In this document: positions 1 through 7,546 of the stretch, piece by piece
Position numbering within the stretch: the stretch's first letter is position 1
Layout of the letters: every line of letters begins with the position of its first letter
Origin: Clostridia bacterium
Lineage (GTDB): Bacteria; Bacillota; UBA994; PWPR01
Assembly: GCA_003557085.1 (NCBI GenBank)
Contig: PWPR01000024.1
Span: forward strand, 1-11,145
Length of the DNA stretch: 11,145 nucleotides
Reading direction: 5' to 3'
Made by a program: the position numbers and the translations under genes
The notes under the pieces: model-generated
Database searches by the model: none
The model's input: only the letters and a program-made list of their open reading frames with translations
Told to the model about the DNA's origin: nothing

Positions 1-853
1 CTACAAATACCCCTTCTTTTTTTGCTAACATACTATATGCATTTAAGATTTCATCATCTGTTACTGAATCAATTAATCCCCCTGACTCTTTTTCTGCTTT
101 CAAGGCATTTTCCCAACTAACTGGATTACCTATTCTAATTGCTGTTGCCAGCGTTTCTGGTTCCTTAAAAACCTTACCCTTTACAATTGGCGATGCCCCT
201 TCAGCTTGATAGCCCATCATTTTAGGCAAGACATCGATGAACCCCTTATCATAATACTCTCTAAAACCTCGCCAATATGCAGTAATATTCCCTGCATTGC
301 CGACAGGTATAAATAGATAATCTGGAGCACTATCAATATCATCTACTATCTCAAATGCTGCTGTCTTTTGGCACTCTATCCTATATGGATTTATTGAATT
401 TACTATAGTCATATTAAATTTTGTAGAAAGGTCTTTAACTAGTTCTAAAGCCTTATCAAAATTTCCATCAACTGATATAACTCTTGCTCCATAAGCTAAA
501 GCTTGGGCCAATTTCCCAAGAGCAACATTTCCTTCAGGTAAAACAACAAAACATGGCAAATCAGCTTTTGCAGCATATGCAGCTGCTGAAGCAGCTGTGT
601 TACCAGTTGAAGCGCAAATTATAGCCTTTGCTCCTTCTTCTACAGCTTTTGTAATAGCTAGAGTCATTCCCCTATCTTTAAATGAGCCAGTAGGGTTTAA
701 GCCTTCATATTTTAAATATAGCTTAATTGAGAGAGTATCACTTAAATTAGTGGCATAAATCAAAGGAGTATTCCCTTCATTTATGGTCACTATCTTGGCA
801 TCTCTATCAATGGGTAAAAACTCTCTATATTTTTCTATAACACCTTGATACAT
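1..853 (-). CDS. thrC: Threonine synthase (partial, C-terminus beyond window edge)
   Basis: Threonine synthase converts O-phospho-L-homoserine to L-threonine in the cytoplasm, using pyridoxal phosphate (PLP). I translated this open frame by hand. It starts at ATG 851-853 with AAGAAGG as ribosome binding site six to seven bases upstream, and runs off the window after about 284 of the usual ~350 residues. Visible hallmarks are the N-terminal NEGNTPLI stretch (residues ~25-32), the PLP-lysine motif TGSFKDRGM with Lys59, the STGNTAAS substrate loop (around residue 80) and the VGNAGN phosphate-binding loop (near residue 190). These are typical of fold-type II PLP enzymes and specifically of the ThrC type. 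It lies downstream of the pilus operon, behind a terminator, and is probably expressed separately. Nothing suggests a functional link to the pilus genes. Missing part: the C-terminal ~70 residues. Confidence 0.93.
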   Translation of the reverse strand, partial: MYQGVIEKYREFLPIDRDAKIVTINEGNTPLIYATNLSDTLSIKLYLKYEGLNPTGSFKDRGMTLAITKAVEEGAKAIICASTGNTAASAAAYAAKADLPCFVVLPEGNVALGKLAQALAYGARVISVDGNFDKALELVKDLSTKFNMTIVNSINPYRIECQKTAAFEIVDDIDSAPDYLFIPVGNAGNITAYWRGFREYYDKGFIDVLPKMMGYQAEGASPIVKGKVFKEPETLATAIRIGNPVSWENALKAEKESGGLIDSVTDDEILNAYSMLAKKEGVFV

Positions 854-860
854 TAGAACA

Positions 861-867
861 CCTTCTT
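861..867 (-). promoter_or_regulatory. Ribosome binding site of thrC
   Basis: AAGAAGG on the minus strand, followed by TGTTCTA and the ATG at 851-853. It fixes the thrC start; no alternative in-frame start upstream has a comparable site. Confidence 0.6.
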
Positions 868-872
868 AGAAA

Positions 873-901
873 TTTATACAATCAGTTTACCACATTATTA
901 A
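873..901 (-). promoter_or_regulatory. Weak candidate promoter for thrC
   Basis: On the minus strand, TTAATA (896-901) and TATAAA (873-878) are separated by 17 bases, resembling sigma-A -35 and -10 boxes with 4/6 and 5/6 matches. It lies after the upstream terminator, where a thrC promoter is needed. Against it: the predicted transcription start (~866) would fall inside the ribosome binding site, leaving almost no leader, and such AT-rich sequence gives chance matches easily. Confidence 0.25.
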
Positions 902-923
902 TTAACTACTAAAATTAATTAGT

Positions 924-962
924 AAAAAAAAGAAGGTTTTTAAGAAAAATTCTTAGAAACCT
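924..962 (-). terminator. Intrinsic (Rho-independent) terminator of the pilus operon
   Basis: The arms 950-962 and 934-946 form a 13-bp inverted repeat with a single mismatched (wobble-capable) pair and a 3-base loop (947-949). In the minus-strand transcript the stem is followed by UC and then eight U residues (924-931). The stem begins 9 bases after the TAA stop of the giant gene (971-973). This is a textbook intrinsic terminator closing the operon. A short T-run on the plus side (968-972) might make it weakly bidirectional, but no plus-strand gene feeds into it. Confidence 0.88.
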
Positions 963-970
963 CTAACTTT

Positions 971-3900
971 TTAGCTAATAATATTTATATCATCATACAT
1001 GCTTTTATGCACTTTTACATAAAATGGGACTTCTTTTTCTACATAGGCATGGCCTTCTAGCACCACTTTACCGTTTTCATCTACACTATAAGTTTTCTTT
1101 CTAATATTTGAAACTACAATTGTACCTTGATAAGTGCCATCTGATAACTCAACTGGTATAAAAATCACCCTAGAATTTATACTTGAATCAGGATTCTCTT
1201 CAAGTATAAAAGATTCTCCTCTCAATTCAAGCGAGTATTCATTACTAACTTGATAAACATGATTTAACACCCATTCATATTCTTTAGCTAATAGCCAAAT
1301 AGCTTTTACATCCACTTCTGACTTAGCTTCCATACACATACCCAAAATATCAACTTCTAGCTCAAAACCATAGCCAGAGGCTATAGTATTGTCATTACGA
1401 AATCTCTCTCCTGAAATATTAACTTCTATCAAGTAATCTTCAAACTCTGATATCTCATAATAAAAGACAACTGTGGTACTTAAATTATTCTTATCTCCAT
1501 TTACTACTACACTATTGCTACTAATTAAATCATATAATGGTGTGAAATCTTTGGCTTGATATTGGATATTTATGTTACTCTCATAATCAATTACATGCTC
1601 ATCAATTTCATAGAAAATAATATTATCTCCATGCTTATAATATATGTGATTAATAATTTTGATTTTAGGCTCTTCTGATAACTCAAGAGTCTTCTCTTTA
1701 ACTTCGCTCCAAGCGCCATAAATGTCAGAGACAATGTACTCTATTTGATAAGTTCCTGGTTCCACAAATCTTGGCAACTCATATTTAAGCTTGTCTCCTG
1801 CTATAAACTTAAGCCTTCTTTCTTTGATCCCCTTGTCCTCTCTACTAAACTGAAAGTCTGGGTCATAACTTAAATCAATCAAGAAAAGCTCATACATTTC
1901 ATAATCTGATCTATAAACATAATCTATGATAAAATCAGCAATCGGTTTTTCATGTACCGCAATAGTAAAGCTAGCTTCATTAGAAAACTCACTTAAGTCA
2001 CCTCTGCTTGATGGGCTATCTTTTGCTCTAGCATATATTGTATACAATCCTTTCTTAGAGAAAGCTTCTGCATATGTTCCTTCTCGTATCTGGTAATTAT
2101 CAAGACTATGCTCATAACTAGCAAAGCTGGCATAACCATTAGGATTATCAAATGCATATGGGTTTTGCACAACTTGCCACTCAGTTTTGCTTATTGGGTC
2201 TCCTTCAGGGTCAACTACATGAGCAAAGAAACTCATTTCTTCCTCTAATAAGATGGTCGTTAAGTTCAAATAATCACTCACAGTATCTAACATATTGCTA
2301 AGAGCTTGTGAGATATCTTCTATATTTTCTATTAACAAGTATCCTTTCTCATTATCAGCAAAAGTGAGAATCTCAGCTTCCTTACCAACTAGACTTTCCA
2401 CCATTGTTAAATCAGTAATAGAGTTTATGTCATCATCTGTAAGATAGATAATATACTTTGCACTATTTACTCTAAACTCATCTGTAAATTCTTGTTTGTA
2501 AGATTTTACAGCTTCACCATTATAATAACCTGTATAATCATTGACTAGCACCCAGTCTGATTCCCAGACTGTCTCTGTCTTAGAAACTGTTCCTTGATAG
2601 TATCCTAAATATTGAAGAGTAACCATCCTTATACTACCATCATCATAATAATCATATGTGGTATCAATAAGATTAGAGTTATAATGATGCAAAGTCCCGC
2701 TAAATCCATCCTGATTGTAGCTAATAGGACTGTTTTGATGATTATATTGTCCCATAATTGAGCCATCTTGATTATACATAGTCCAGCAATAATAGATAGT
2801 AGTCTCATAAACAGTTTTTGAATTTGTAACTGAGATATACCTGCCTTGATCTTCATAATAGGAATCATTTACAACATTTTCAAGTTGTAAGACTCCTAAA
2901 TATCCTTCTTGACTAAAATATAACTCCTCAGGTGGGTATTCTTCTCCTGTCTCATGTGCTGTGTTAACTTGTTTTGTATTTTGATAGGTATTTAAATCCC
3001 ATATCTTGACTCTAGCATCATAACCTAGTCTTCTTACATTGTTTGTTATATTAACTCTATTTTCATAAACATAGCTCACATTGTCCTGACTTAATGATTC
3101 ATCCAGCATGATCAACACATCTAGATTTGCAAAACTGTTTGGTTTATTAGTGTAAATCTGAATAAGCGGACTTAAATTAGCAACTTCAAAGTATTTAGTC
3201 AATATAGTTGTTTGCCTATCATGCTCTGTGACAAACTGTAATATTGTATCATGTCCAAACTCTTCTTCAACTTGAACAATCAATTTATACCTTCCTAACT
3301 TATCAAAACTTATATCTTCTAATTGGTGAATACAAGATTCAAGCACCAACTCTGTATATTCTTCTGTGTTATCTTTGTCAAACCAGATTTGTAACTTTTC
3401 GTTAGTTATAATGTCTCCCTCTAGACTATCTGCTGAGTAATCGTAAACTAAGTTTTCTCCTCTTGTTAAACGAGTATTCCACATGTTGAAAATCACAGCA
3501 GGTGGATTGTCTTGGTAGATAGGTATATCAATAGAGTAAGGCTGTGTTATACGGCTCCCATTACTTACCTCTAAGGTAAACCTATAAATTGACTGTCCTT
3601 TGACAATAAACGTCTTTAAGCTTTCATCCTTATTATCAAAAAGTATTTCACCACTCCCGTCTATAAGTTCATAGGTCCAATTATACTCTAGTGTAAACTT
3701 ATCCATTAGTCTTTCGTTCAAGTTAATCGAGTTGTTAACAAGAGATATTTCTCTGTTTTCCATAAGCTTTCCATACACACTTACTTCAACTTTAGGCAAA
3801 CTAGTTTTAACTTTTACCCACTGATAAACATAGCTATTTATGTTATCTTCGCTCTGGTATCTTAGAGAAATTAAAATATTCTTGTCATTTTCTCCCAGCT

Positions 3901-5566
3901 CACCTATTGTATTTGCAATATTGTAGCTACTAGAAAAGAACAAATTATAATCTACCTCTATATTGTCAACATTTACAGTAACATTTTTCAAATTAGCCAA
4001 ATCTGTACTATCTATAGCACCAAGAGGAGAAATGTCAAAAACCTCCCTTGGAATTGTAACTGATGGACTAACTATTTTTATTTCTTGATATTCCTGCATC
4101 ACAGAGACTCTAATATTTTGGCTAACCACGTCATCATCAAAACAGCCCACTACTCTCTGAGTCAGTTTATATTCAAAATATTGATCGCCTATTGCTGGCA
4201 ATTGAGCTAAGGCTGAAGATATATCTTCATGCACAAAATTGTAAAAATTGAAATTGACAAAGACATTACTAGAGGAGCCTCTATAAAAATCTGTTTTTTC
4301 TCCAGTTATTAAGTTTTTTAACTCAAAAAAATAAGTATCAATATCACCTTGAGAGAAGTCTTGATAATTTAAGATTGAAGTAGTAATATCACCTTCTTCT
4401 GTAATCTTAATGTCAGTATTTGCAGTGAAAAGTGCTCTTACAAACTGGCTATCCGTGAAATCTATTTGACCTACATTAAATTCCATTTCACTTGTTTCTC
4501 CAGTTACATAGTGAACGATCACTTTACCACTTATGGCAATATTATTGCTCTCTATTATTTCTTTAGATAGATCTATCCTAAAAGTTTCTTTTACCCCATT
4601 AACACCATAATTAGTATGGCTTGTTTTGATATGCTGCTCTCCATTTGAAAATACAACTATTTCCCACTTCTCAATATCATAGCGATGATAGTGTGATGAC
4701 TGCAAAAAGGACATATAAGACTGGTCACACAAGTCTGAGGTATTATTTGGATTAAAATAAGCTTCATCATTTAGCTTAGCCACTATTGAGACTAGAGCTG
4801 TCTTCTTGTTGTCAAGCGGAGTAAACTTAATTTCTTCTAAGTTTGTAATATCCCCTTGAACACTAATTAGAGTTTCATTTTTTCTCTTAACTTGAGGAAT
4901 GGTGAAAGTTTGATACCAGTCACTATGCTTTGTTTTATGAAGCATCCTTGCTAGCCCAGTATTTAAGGTGCTTGGAACTGACTCTACATTAACAAATTGT
5001 ACTAAATCAGGCTGAGTATTAAAGCTGACAACTTGCTTTTTTTGCGCATCATAAGCTCTTAGTATATTAAAGTCAACAGTACTCTCAATATACTCTCTCA
5101 CTATATTAGCACCAGGCAAATTATAGGAAACAGCTTTATTAATTTGGCTCTTTTCATTTAAATAATTATTACTTAACTTCCATGGTTTTTTATACCATAA
5201 TCTACTGTCTAGCGCTGTGTTTGCACTTGAATCCTTAGGAAAAAATGGATTTGGCATTTTATTGCCTTCATATGTATAACCAAGATATCTATACTCGCAA
5301 GGTATTCCATTAGGATCGACAAAATATAAAGGCATATCTTGATATTTCTCGTCATGGTAATACTTAATATCTATCGTTCGAGTGTTAGCAGTGAGAAAGT
5401 CCCCATAAGCTATTAAATTCATATCTTGCCATATTTTATAATTTAGTGGAAGGCCATCAACATTAAATGATGGTATAAAGTTATTAGCATATCCAATGTT
5501 TACATACATAAAGAATATTACTAGTATCACTAAGACTACAATACAATACTTGTTGTTTAGAGCCAT
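971..5566 (-). CDS. Giant exported protein with PKD/Ig-like regions and an interrupted VWA domain; putative pilus-associated adhesin
   Basis: This 1531-residue protein starts at ATG 5564-5566 with a strong GGAGGTG site (5571-5577). Residues 1-27 look like a signal peptide: a Lys, a hydrophobic run at ~8-21, and likely cleavage after GYA. Residues 28 to ~690 are beta-rich, Asn/Ser/Tyr-rich and unrecognised. Residues ~690-790 (NPPAVIF... GRYKLIVQV) and ~1105-1300 (DPEGDPIS, GLYTIYARAKD, YDPDF, GTYQIEYIVSD) resemble PKD/Ig-like domains. Between them lies a VWA-like fold. Strand DVLIMLDESLS holds the DxSxS metal-site motif at 822-826, a later strand reads YIIYLTDDD (1038-1046), then EILTFAD and a final helix (~1080-1098). 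Residues ~861-1034 interrupt the fold with a Tyr-rich module. No C-terminal TM helix, LPXTG motif or S-layer-type repeat is visible, so anchoring may be through the pilus. It is the last gene of the operon, 40 bases after the second pseudopilin. The adhesin role is inferred; export and the VWA fold are better supported. Confidence 0.85.
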   Translation of the reverse strand: MALNNKYCIVVLVILVIFFMYVNIGYANNFIPSFNVDGLPLNYKIWQDMNLIAYGDFLTANTRTIDIKYYHDEKYQDMPLYFVDPNGIPCEYRYLGYTYEGNKMPNPFFPKDSSANTALDSRLWYKKPWKLSNNYLNEKSQINKAVSYNLPGANIVREYIESTVDFNILRAYDAQKKQVVSFNTQPDLVQFVNVESVPSTLNTGLARMLHKTKHSDWYQTFTIPQVKRKNETLISVQGDITNLEEIKFTPLDNKKTALVSIVAKLNDEAYFNPNNTSDLCDQSYMSFLQSSHYHRYDIEKWEIVVFSNGEQHIKTSHTNYGVNGVKETFRIDLSKEIIESNNIAISGKVIVHYVTGETSEMEFNVGQIDFTDSQFVRALFTANTDIKITEEGDITTSILNYQDFSQGDIDTYFFELKNLITGEKTDFYRGSSSNVFVNFNFYNFVHEDISSALAQLPAIGDQYFEYKLTQRVVGCFDDDVVSQNIRVSVMQEYQEIKIVSPSVTIPREVFDISPLGAIDSTDLANLKNVTVNVDNIEVDYNLFFSSSYNIANTIGELGENDKNILISLRYQSEDNINSYVYQWVKVKTSLPKVEVSVYGKLMENREISLVNNSINLNERLMDKFTLEYNWTYELIDGSGEILFDNKDESLKTFIVKGQSIYRFTLEVSNGSRITQPYSIDIPIYQDNPPAVIFNMWNTRLTRGENLVYDYSADSLEGDIITNEKLQIWFDKDNTEEYTELVLESCIHQLEDISFDKLGRYKLIVQVEEEFGHDTILQFVTEHDRQTTILTKYFEVANLSPLIQIYTNKPNSFANLDVLIMLDESLSQDNVSYVYENRVNITNNVRRLGYDARVKIWDLNTYQNTKQVNTAHETGEEYPPEELYFSQEGYLGVLQLENVVNDSYYEDQGRYISVTNSKTVYETTIYYCWTMYNQDGSIMGQYNHQNSPISYNQDGFSGTLHHYNSNLIDTTYDYYDDGSIRMVTLQYLGYYQGTVSKTETVWESDWVLVNDYTGYYNGEAVKSYKQEFTDEFRVNSAKYIIYLTDDDINSITDLTMVESLVGKEAEILTFADNEKGYLLIENIEDISQALSNMLDTVSDYLNLTTILLEEEMSFFAHVVDPEGDPISKTEWQVVQNPYAFDNPNGYASFASYEHSLDNYQIREGTYAEAFSKKGLYTIYARAKDSPSSRGDLSEFSNEASFTIAVHEKPIADFIIDYVYRSDYEMYELFLIDLSYDPDFQFSREDKGIKERRLKFIAGDKLKYELPRFVEPGTYQIEYIVSDIYGAWSEVKEKTLELSEEPKIKIINHIYYKHGDNIIFYEIDEHVIDYESNINIQYQAKDFTPLYDLISSNSVVVNGDKNNLSTTVVFYYEISEFEDYLIEVNISGERFRNDNTIASGYGFELEVDILGMCMEAKSEVDVKAIWLLAKEYEWVLNHVYQVSNEYSLELRGESFILEENPDSSINSRVIFIPVELSDGTYQGTIVVSNIRKKTYSVDENGKVVLEGHAYVEKEVPFYVKVHKSMYDDINIIS
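2465..2986 (-). other. Tyr-rich insertion within the VWA domain (residues ~861-1034)
   Basis: The VWA order breaks after the second strand (RVKIWDLNTYQ) and resumes at AKYIIYLTDDD. The intervening ~170 residues are rich in Tyr, Gly, Asn, Asp and Gln. They contain related short motifs: SQEGYLGVL (~885-893) and NQDGFSGTL (~951-959), plus YLGYYQGTVSKT (~986-997) and YTGYYNGEAVKS (~1011-1022). This pattern suggests a small beta-repeat module inserted in the loop that normally carries the second (Thr) metal ligand. Boundaries are approximate. Confidence 0.5.
3089..3103 (-). other. MIDAS motif DxSxS of the VWA domain
   Basis: Residues 822-826 read DESLS, directly after the hydrophobic strand DVLIML. 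This is the metal-ion-dependent adhesion site signature of VWA/integrin I domains. The later Asp ligand is plausibly in YLTDDD (1041-1046). The Thr ligand normally in the middle loop cannot be assigned because the insertion lies there. Confidence 0.6.
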
Positions 5567-5570
5567 CAGA

Positions 5571-5577
5571 CACCTCC
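5571..5577 (-). promoter_or_regulatory. Strong ribosome binding site of the giant VWA gene
   Basis: GGAGGTG on the minus strand lies 4 bases (6 from the GGAGG core) ahead of the ATG at 5564-5566, in the 40-base gap after the preceding gene. It supports independent initiation at this last gene and fixes the start just ahead of the signal peptide. Confidence 0.75.
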
Positions 5578-5606
5578 ATATTTTTCATAGCTCAAGTTTA
5601 AAAAAA

Positions 5607-6035
5607 TCATCCAATAAACTGCACTTCAGACTTAACATTAATAGGTATTTCGAGTTTTAGATTCTCTAATATGGTAGAAAGAAATGCAGGATAAATAGTT
5701 AACCTGCATTTCAGCTCCAGTTCTAGTTCAGCAATTTCAATCTCTAAATGTGTTAATGTAAAATTTAAAGTTTGGTCTTCTAAGGAGATCAAGAATCTTT
5801 CATAAATGATATCCTGTTCTAGATTTATCAGATTTTCATCTATAAATAGTTGTCCTTCTCTACTTTCCTTAGCGATACTAGAGACAACTAAACCATTTGC
5901 TATTTGGGTTAGTTCAGTTCTTACATAACTATATACTCTATAGATGTTCATAGTTTCAACTGTCAAAAACATAAGTAGAGCAACTACAACAACTAAGGAT
6001 ATAGTAATAAAGCCTGATTGATTCAATCTCTCCAA
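5607..6035 (-). CDS. Pseudopilin-like single-TM protein (TadE/TadF position)
   Basis: A 142-residue protein begins at TTG 6033-6035, preceded by AAAGGAAG (6042-6049) with a 6-base spacer. The start lies within the end of the preceding gene (13-base overlap), implying coupled translation. Residues 1-8 (MERLNQSG) form a short leader ending in Gly, followed by a hydrophobic helix at ~9-25 and a soluble C-terminal region rich in Glu/Leu. This is the layout of type IV prepilin-like proteins. If Gly8 is the prepilin-peptidase site, residue +1 is Phe and +5 is Ser, not the usual Glu. The remainder shows alternating hydrophobic patterns compatible with a beta-sheet pilin head. The position after the Flp-like gene matches TadE/TadF minor pilins; sequence alone does not decide which. 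Could also be a plain membrane-anchored accessory protein. Confidence 0.75.
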   Translation of the reverse strand: MERLNQSGFITISLVVVVALLMFLTVETMNIYRVYSYVRTELTQIANGLVVSSIAKESREGQLFIDENLINLEQDIIYERFLISLEDQTLNFTLTHLEIEIAELELELKCRLTIYPAFLSTILENLKLEIPINVKSEVQFIG

Positions 6036-6448
6036 TAATATCTTCCTTTCCCAAGTATAGTTCTACTAATTGGGACACTGATTTTCAGTCTCTCACTAAA
6101 CTTAGGTAAAATAACAAATACATCTACACTATCAGTTAGTGTTACAGCAAACTCTTCATTCATTTGAACTCTAAGAGAGCTATCGAGGAGTTGGAAATTG
6201 CCATCAAACTCAACTTCTGGGTCTATATTATAAGAAGCAGTGAGTGTCTCAAACAAAACATAAGTGCTTTCATCAACCATACCTTGCCTTTGAATATCCT
6301 CTACCAGAGCCTGACATATATTGCTCAGATGAAGATATTGTATAAATGGATAAGGAATGAAAATTGCACTACCTAAAATGCTAATGAAGATAAGCACTCT
6401 AAAAATATCTGTTACATACATTTCGCCTCTATTATTAAATCGCTGCAT
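6023..6448 (-). CDS. TadE-like / DUF4320-like pseudopilin
   Basis: The frame encodes 141 residues from ATG 6446-6448, beginning MQRFNNRGEMYV. The NNRG leader followed by a hydrophobic helix (~residues 13-34) resembles the N-terminus of TadE-type pseudopilins. From memory it also resembles the clostridial DUF4320 family found in such loci, which I cannot verify here. The C-terminal ~95 residues look like a small mixed alpha/beta domain. If cleavage follows Gly8, an acidic residue sits at +6 (Asp) rather than Glu at +5. An in-frame GTG at 6482-6484 would add 12 residues and overlap the pilin gene by 14 bases. Neither start has a good ribosome binding site: AAAGAA precedes the ATG, and almost nothing precedes the GTG. 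I favour the ATG because it gives a short leader. Its end overlaps the next gene by 13 bases. Confidence 0.72.
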   Translation of the reverse strand: MQRFNNRGEMYVTDIFRVLIFISILGSAIFIPYPFIQYLHLSNICQALVEDIQRQGMVDESTYVLFETLTASYNIDPEVEFDGNFQLLDSSLRVQMNEEFAVTLTDSVDVFVILPKFSERLKISVPISRTILGKGRYYWRD

Positions 6449-6470
6449 TATTTCTTTATTCTTTTGTTTT

Positions 6471-6677
6471 CTATGATCCTCCACCGCTTATCAATGCCTC
6501 TATATTACTGAACAAGGTTTCAAAAATTCCTTCTATATTATTATTGAAAACTCCGAGCACAACCGATCCTATAGCAACACCAATTGCTATTTTTATCGCC
6601 ATGTCAACTACTGCATTACCCTCATTACTAAACTTACTTCTTAACTCTAACATTTTAATTATTAAGTAATTAATCAA
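6471..6677 (-). CDS. Flp-like small pilin (probable major pilus subunit)
   Basis: A 68-residue protein starts at TTG 6675-6677. It is the smallest gene of the operon and lies between the platform gene and the pseudopilins, where the Flp/TadE-like subunit is expected. A basic leader (residues 1-20, ending SNEG) precedes a continuous hydrophobic helix (~21-44, AVVDMAIKIAIGVAIGSVVL). A short amphipathic tail follows, ending in GGGS. Cleavage after Gly20 would release a 48-residue mature protein, typical of Flp pilins. The canonical Glu at +5 is replaced by Asp25, and no Tyr follows it. An alternative ATG at 6651-6653 would shorten the leader to 12 residues, but the TTG has a far better ribosome binding site. 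The prepilin peptidase is not in the window. Confidence 0.78.
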   Translation of the reverse strand: MINYLIIKMLELRSKFSNEGNAVVDMAIKIAIGVAIGSVVLGVFNNNIEGIFETLFSNIEALISGGGS

Positions 6678-6683
6678 TATTTT

Positions 6684-6689
6684 CCTCCT
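6684..6689 (-). promoter_or_regulatory. Consensus ribosome binding site of the Flp-like pilin
   Basis: AGGAGG, six bases before TTG 6675-6677, overlaps the TAG stop of the TadC-like gene (6688-6690). A near-perfect site paired with a TTG start decides this start over the internal ATG. It may raise pilin output from a shared transcript. Confidence 0.75.
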
Positions 6690-7542
6690 AATATAATACT
6701 CTTAAGTGCTGATAAATAAATACTATTGTTGAATAACCTACTATTGCTAGAAATCCAAGAAAAATAGATACTGATGTCCATCTTAAATTTTTCGGTCTAG
6801 CTTCAAGTTCTTCTCTATCTCTTTTTATAATAATATGCCTCACTTCTTGCTCTAAGGTATAAAAATATACGCTTTGATCAACCCCTTTATTAGCATTAAT
6901 CAATCCAGTTACAAGAAAAGTTAGTATCTGAATGCTTAATCTTCTATCAAAATTTATTAAGGCAACCTCATAACTTCCTGTTTTTAATTCAGAAAGCAAA
7001 ATATCTAGTTCATACTTCAATTCATCTTTGGCAACTTCTCTATACTTCTCAACTGCACTTACTAAATCAAATTCTTTATTAAAAGACTGAATCAAAAAAT
7101 TGATAAACTGTGGCAGTTCTTTAGTTAGGTTATCAGAATACTGGCTTGCTTCCTCTTTAAGTTTAGATTTGCTATTGATGATAGATAAAGGAGCGAGTAC
7201 AAATATCATTAAACTTAATAGATTCATGCCTAACATTATAAGTAAAAAGCTACTTGCAAAATATAAGAAACATTTCAAAATAAGTTCCACATAAAACTCT
7301 TCAGGTGTAAGCTTTTTACTACTTCTTCTTAATAAAAGCTCTATTTCTTGCTGCTTATGTGGAGTAAGTTTAATGAATCTAGCTAAATACTCTTTGATTC
7401 TAACAGCAATAGTCTTTTTATCTTTATTACTCAGGCTTTTAATTGCTTTAATTGCTACATCATCAGATAACCCTAAAGCACATTCTAGCAAAACACTTAT
7501 TCCATATGCCAAACATACAAAAATAGGCAATATTAAATTCAT
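6688..7542 (-). CDS. tadC: TadC-like inner-membrane platform protein (T2SSF family)
   Basis: A 284-residue protein. I chose ATG 7540-7542, because AGGTG (7552-7556) sits 9 bases upstream. The in-frame GTG at 7552-7554 overlaps that very site. Predicted segments: an N-terminal TM helix (~residues 3-20), a cytosolic stretch with basic and acidic helices (~25-85), two close TM helices (~86-122), a cytosolic helical domain (~125-240, including ELPQFINFLIQSF, LVSAVEKY and SELKTGSYEVALINFDRR), and a C-terminal TM helix (~253-277). This helix-rich cytosolic domain between membrane segments is the GspF/T2SSF pattern of TadB/TadC. In Tad systems TadB and TadC together form the platform driven by the CpaF ATPase. 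It follows the TadB-like gene after 4 bases and is followed at once by the pilin gene. Confidence 0.82.
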   Translation of the reverse strand: MNLILPIFVCLAYGISVLLECALGLSDDVAIKAIKSLSNKDKKTIAVRIKEYLARFIKLTPHKQQEIELLLRRSSKKLTPEEFYVELILKCFLYFASSFLLIMLGMNLLSLMIFVLAPLSIINSKSKLKEEASQYSDNLTKELPQFINFLIQSFNKEFDLVSAVEKYREVAKDELKYELDILLSELKTGSYEVALINFDRRLSIQILTFLVTGLINANKGVDQSVYFYTLEQEVRHIIIKRDREELEARPKNLRWTSVSIFLGFLAIVGYSTIVFIYQHLRVLY

Positions 7543-7546
7543 AACT

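Noticed and set aside
924..962. Riboswitch or T-box leader for thrC in the 854-970 gap
   Set aside because: The structure fits a simple terminator directly behind the preceding stop codon, and the remaining ~70 bases are too short and unstructured for a T-box or known riboswitch.
2629..2868. 79-residue minus-strand open frame inside the giant gene
   Set aside because: It lies out of frame within the VWA-protein coding region, is low-complexity Ile/Met-rich as expected of an AT-rich shadow frame, and has no ribosome binding site.
6690..6760. Internal promoter before the Flp-like pilin
   Set aside because: AT-rich hexamers can be picked out, but none has both boxes at proper spacing while leaving room for the ribosome binding site.
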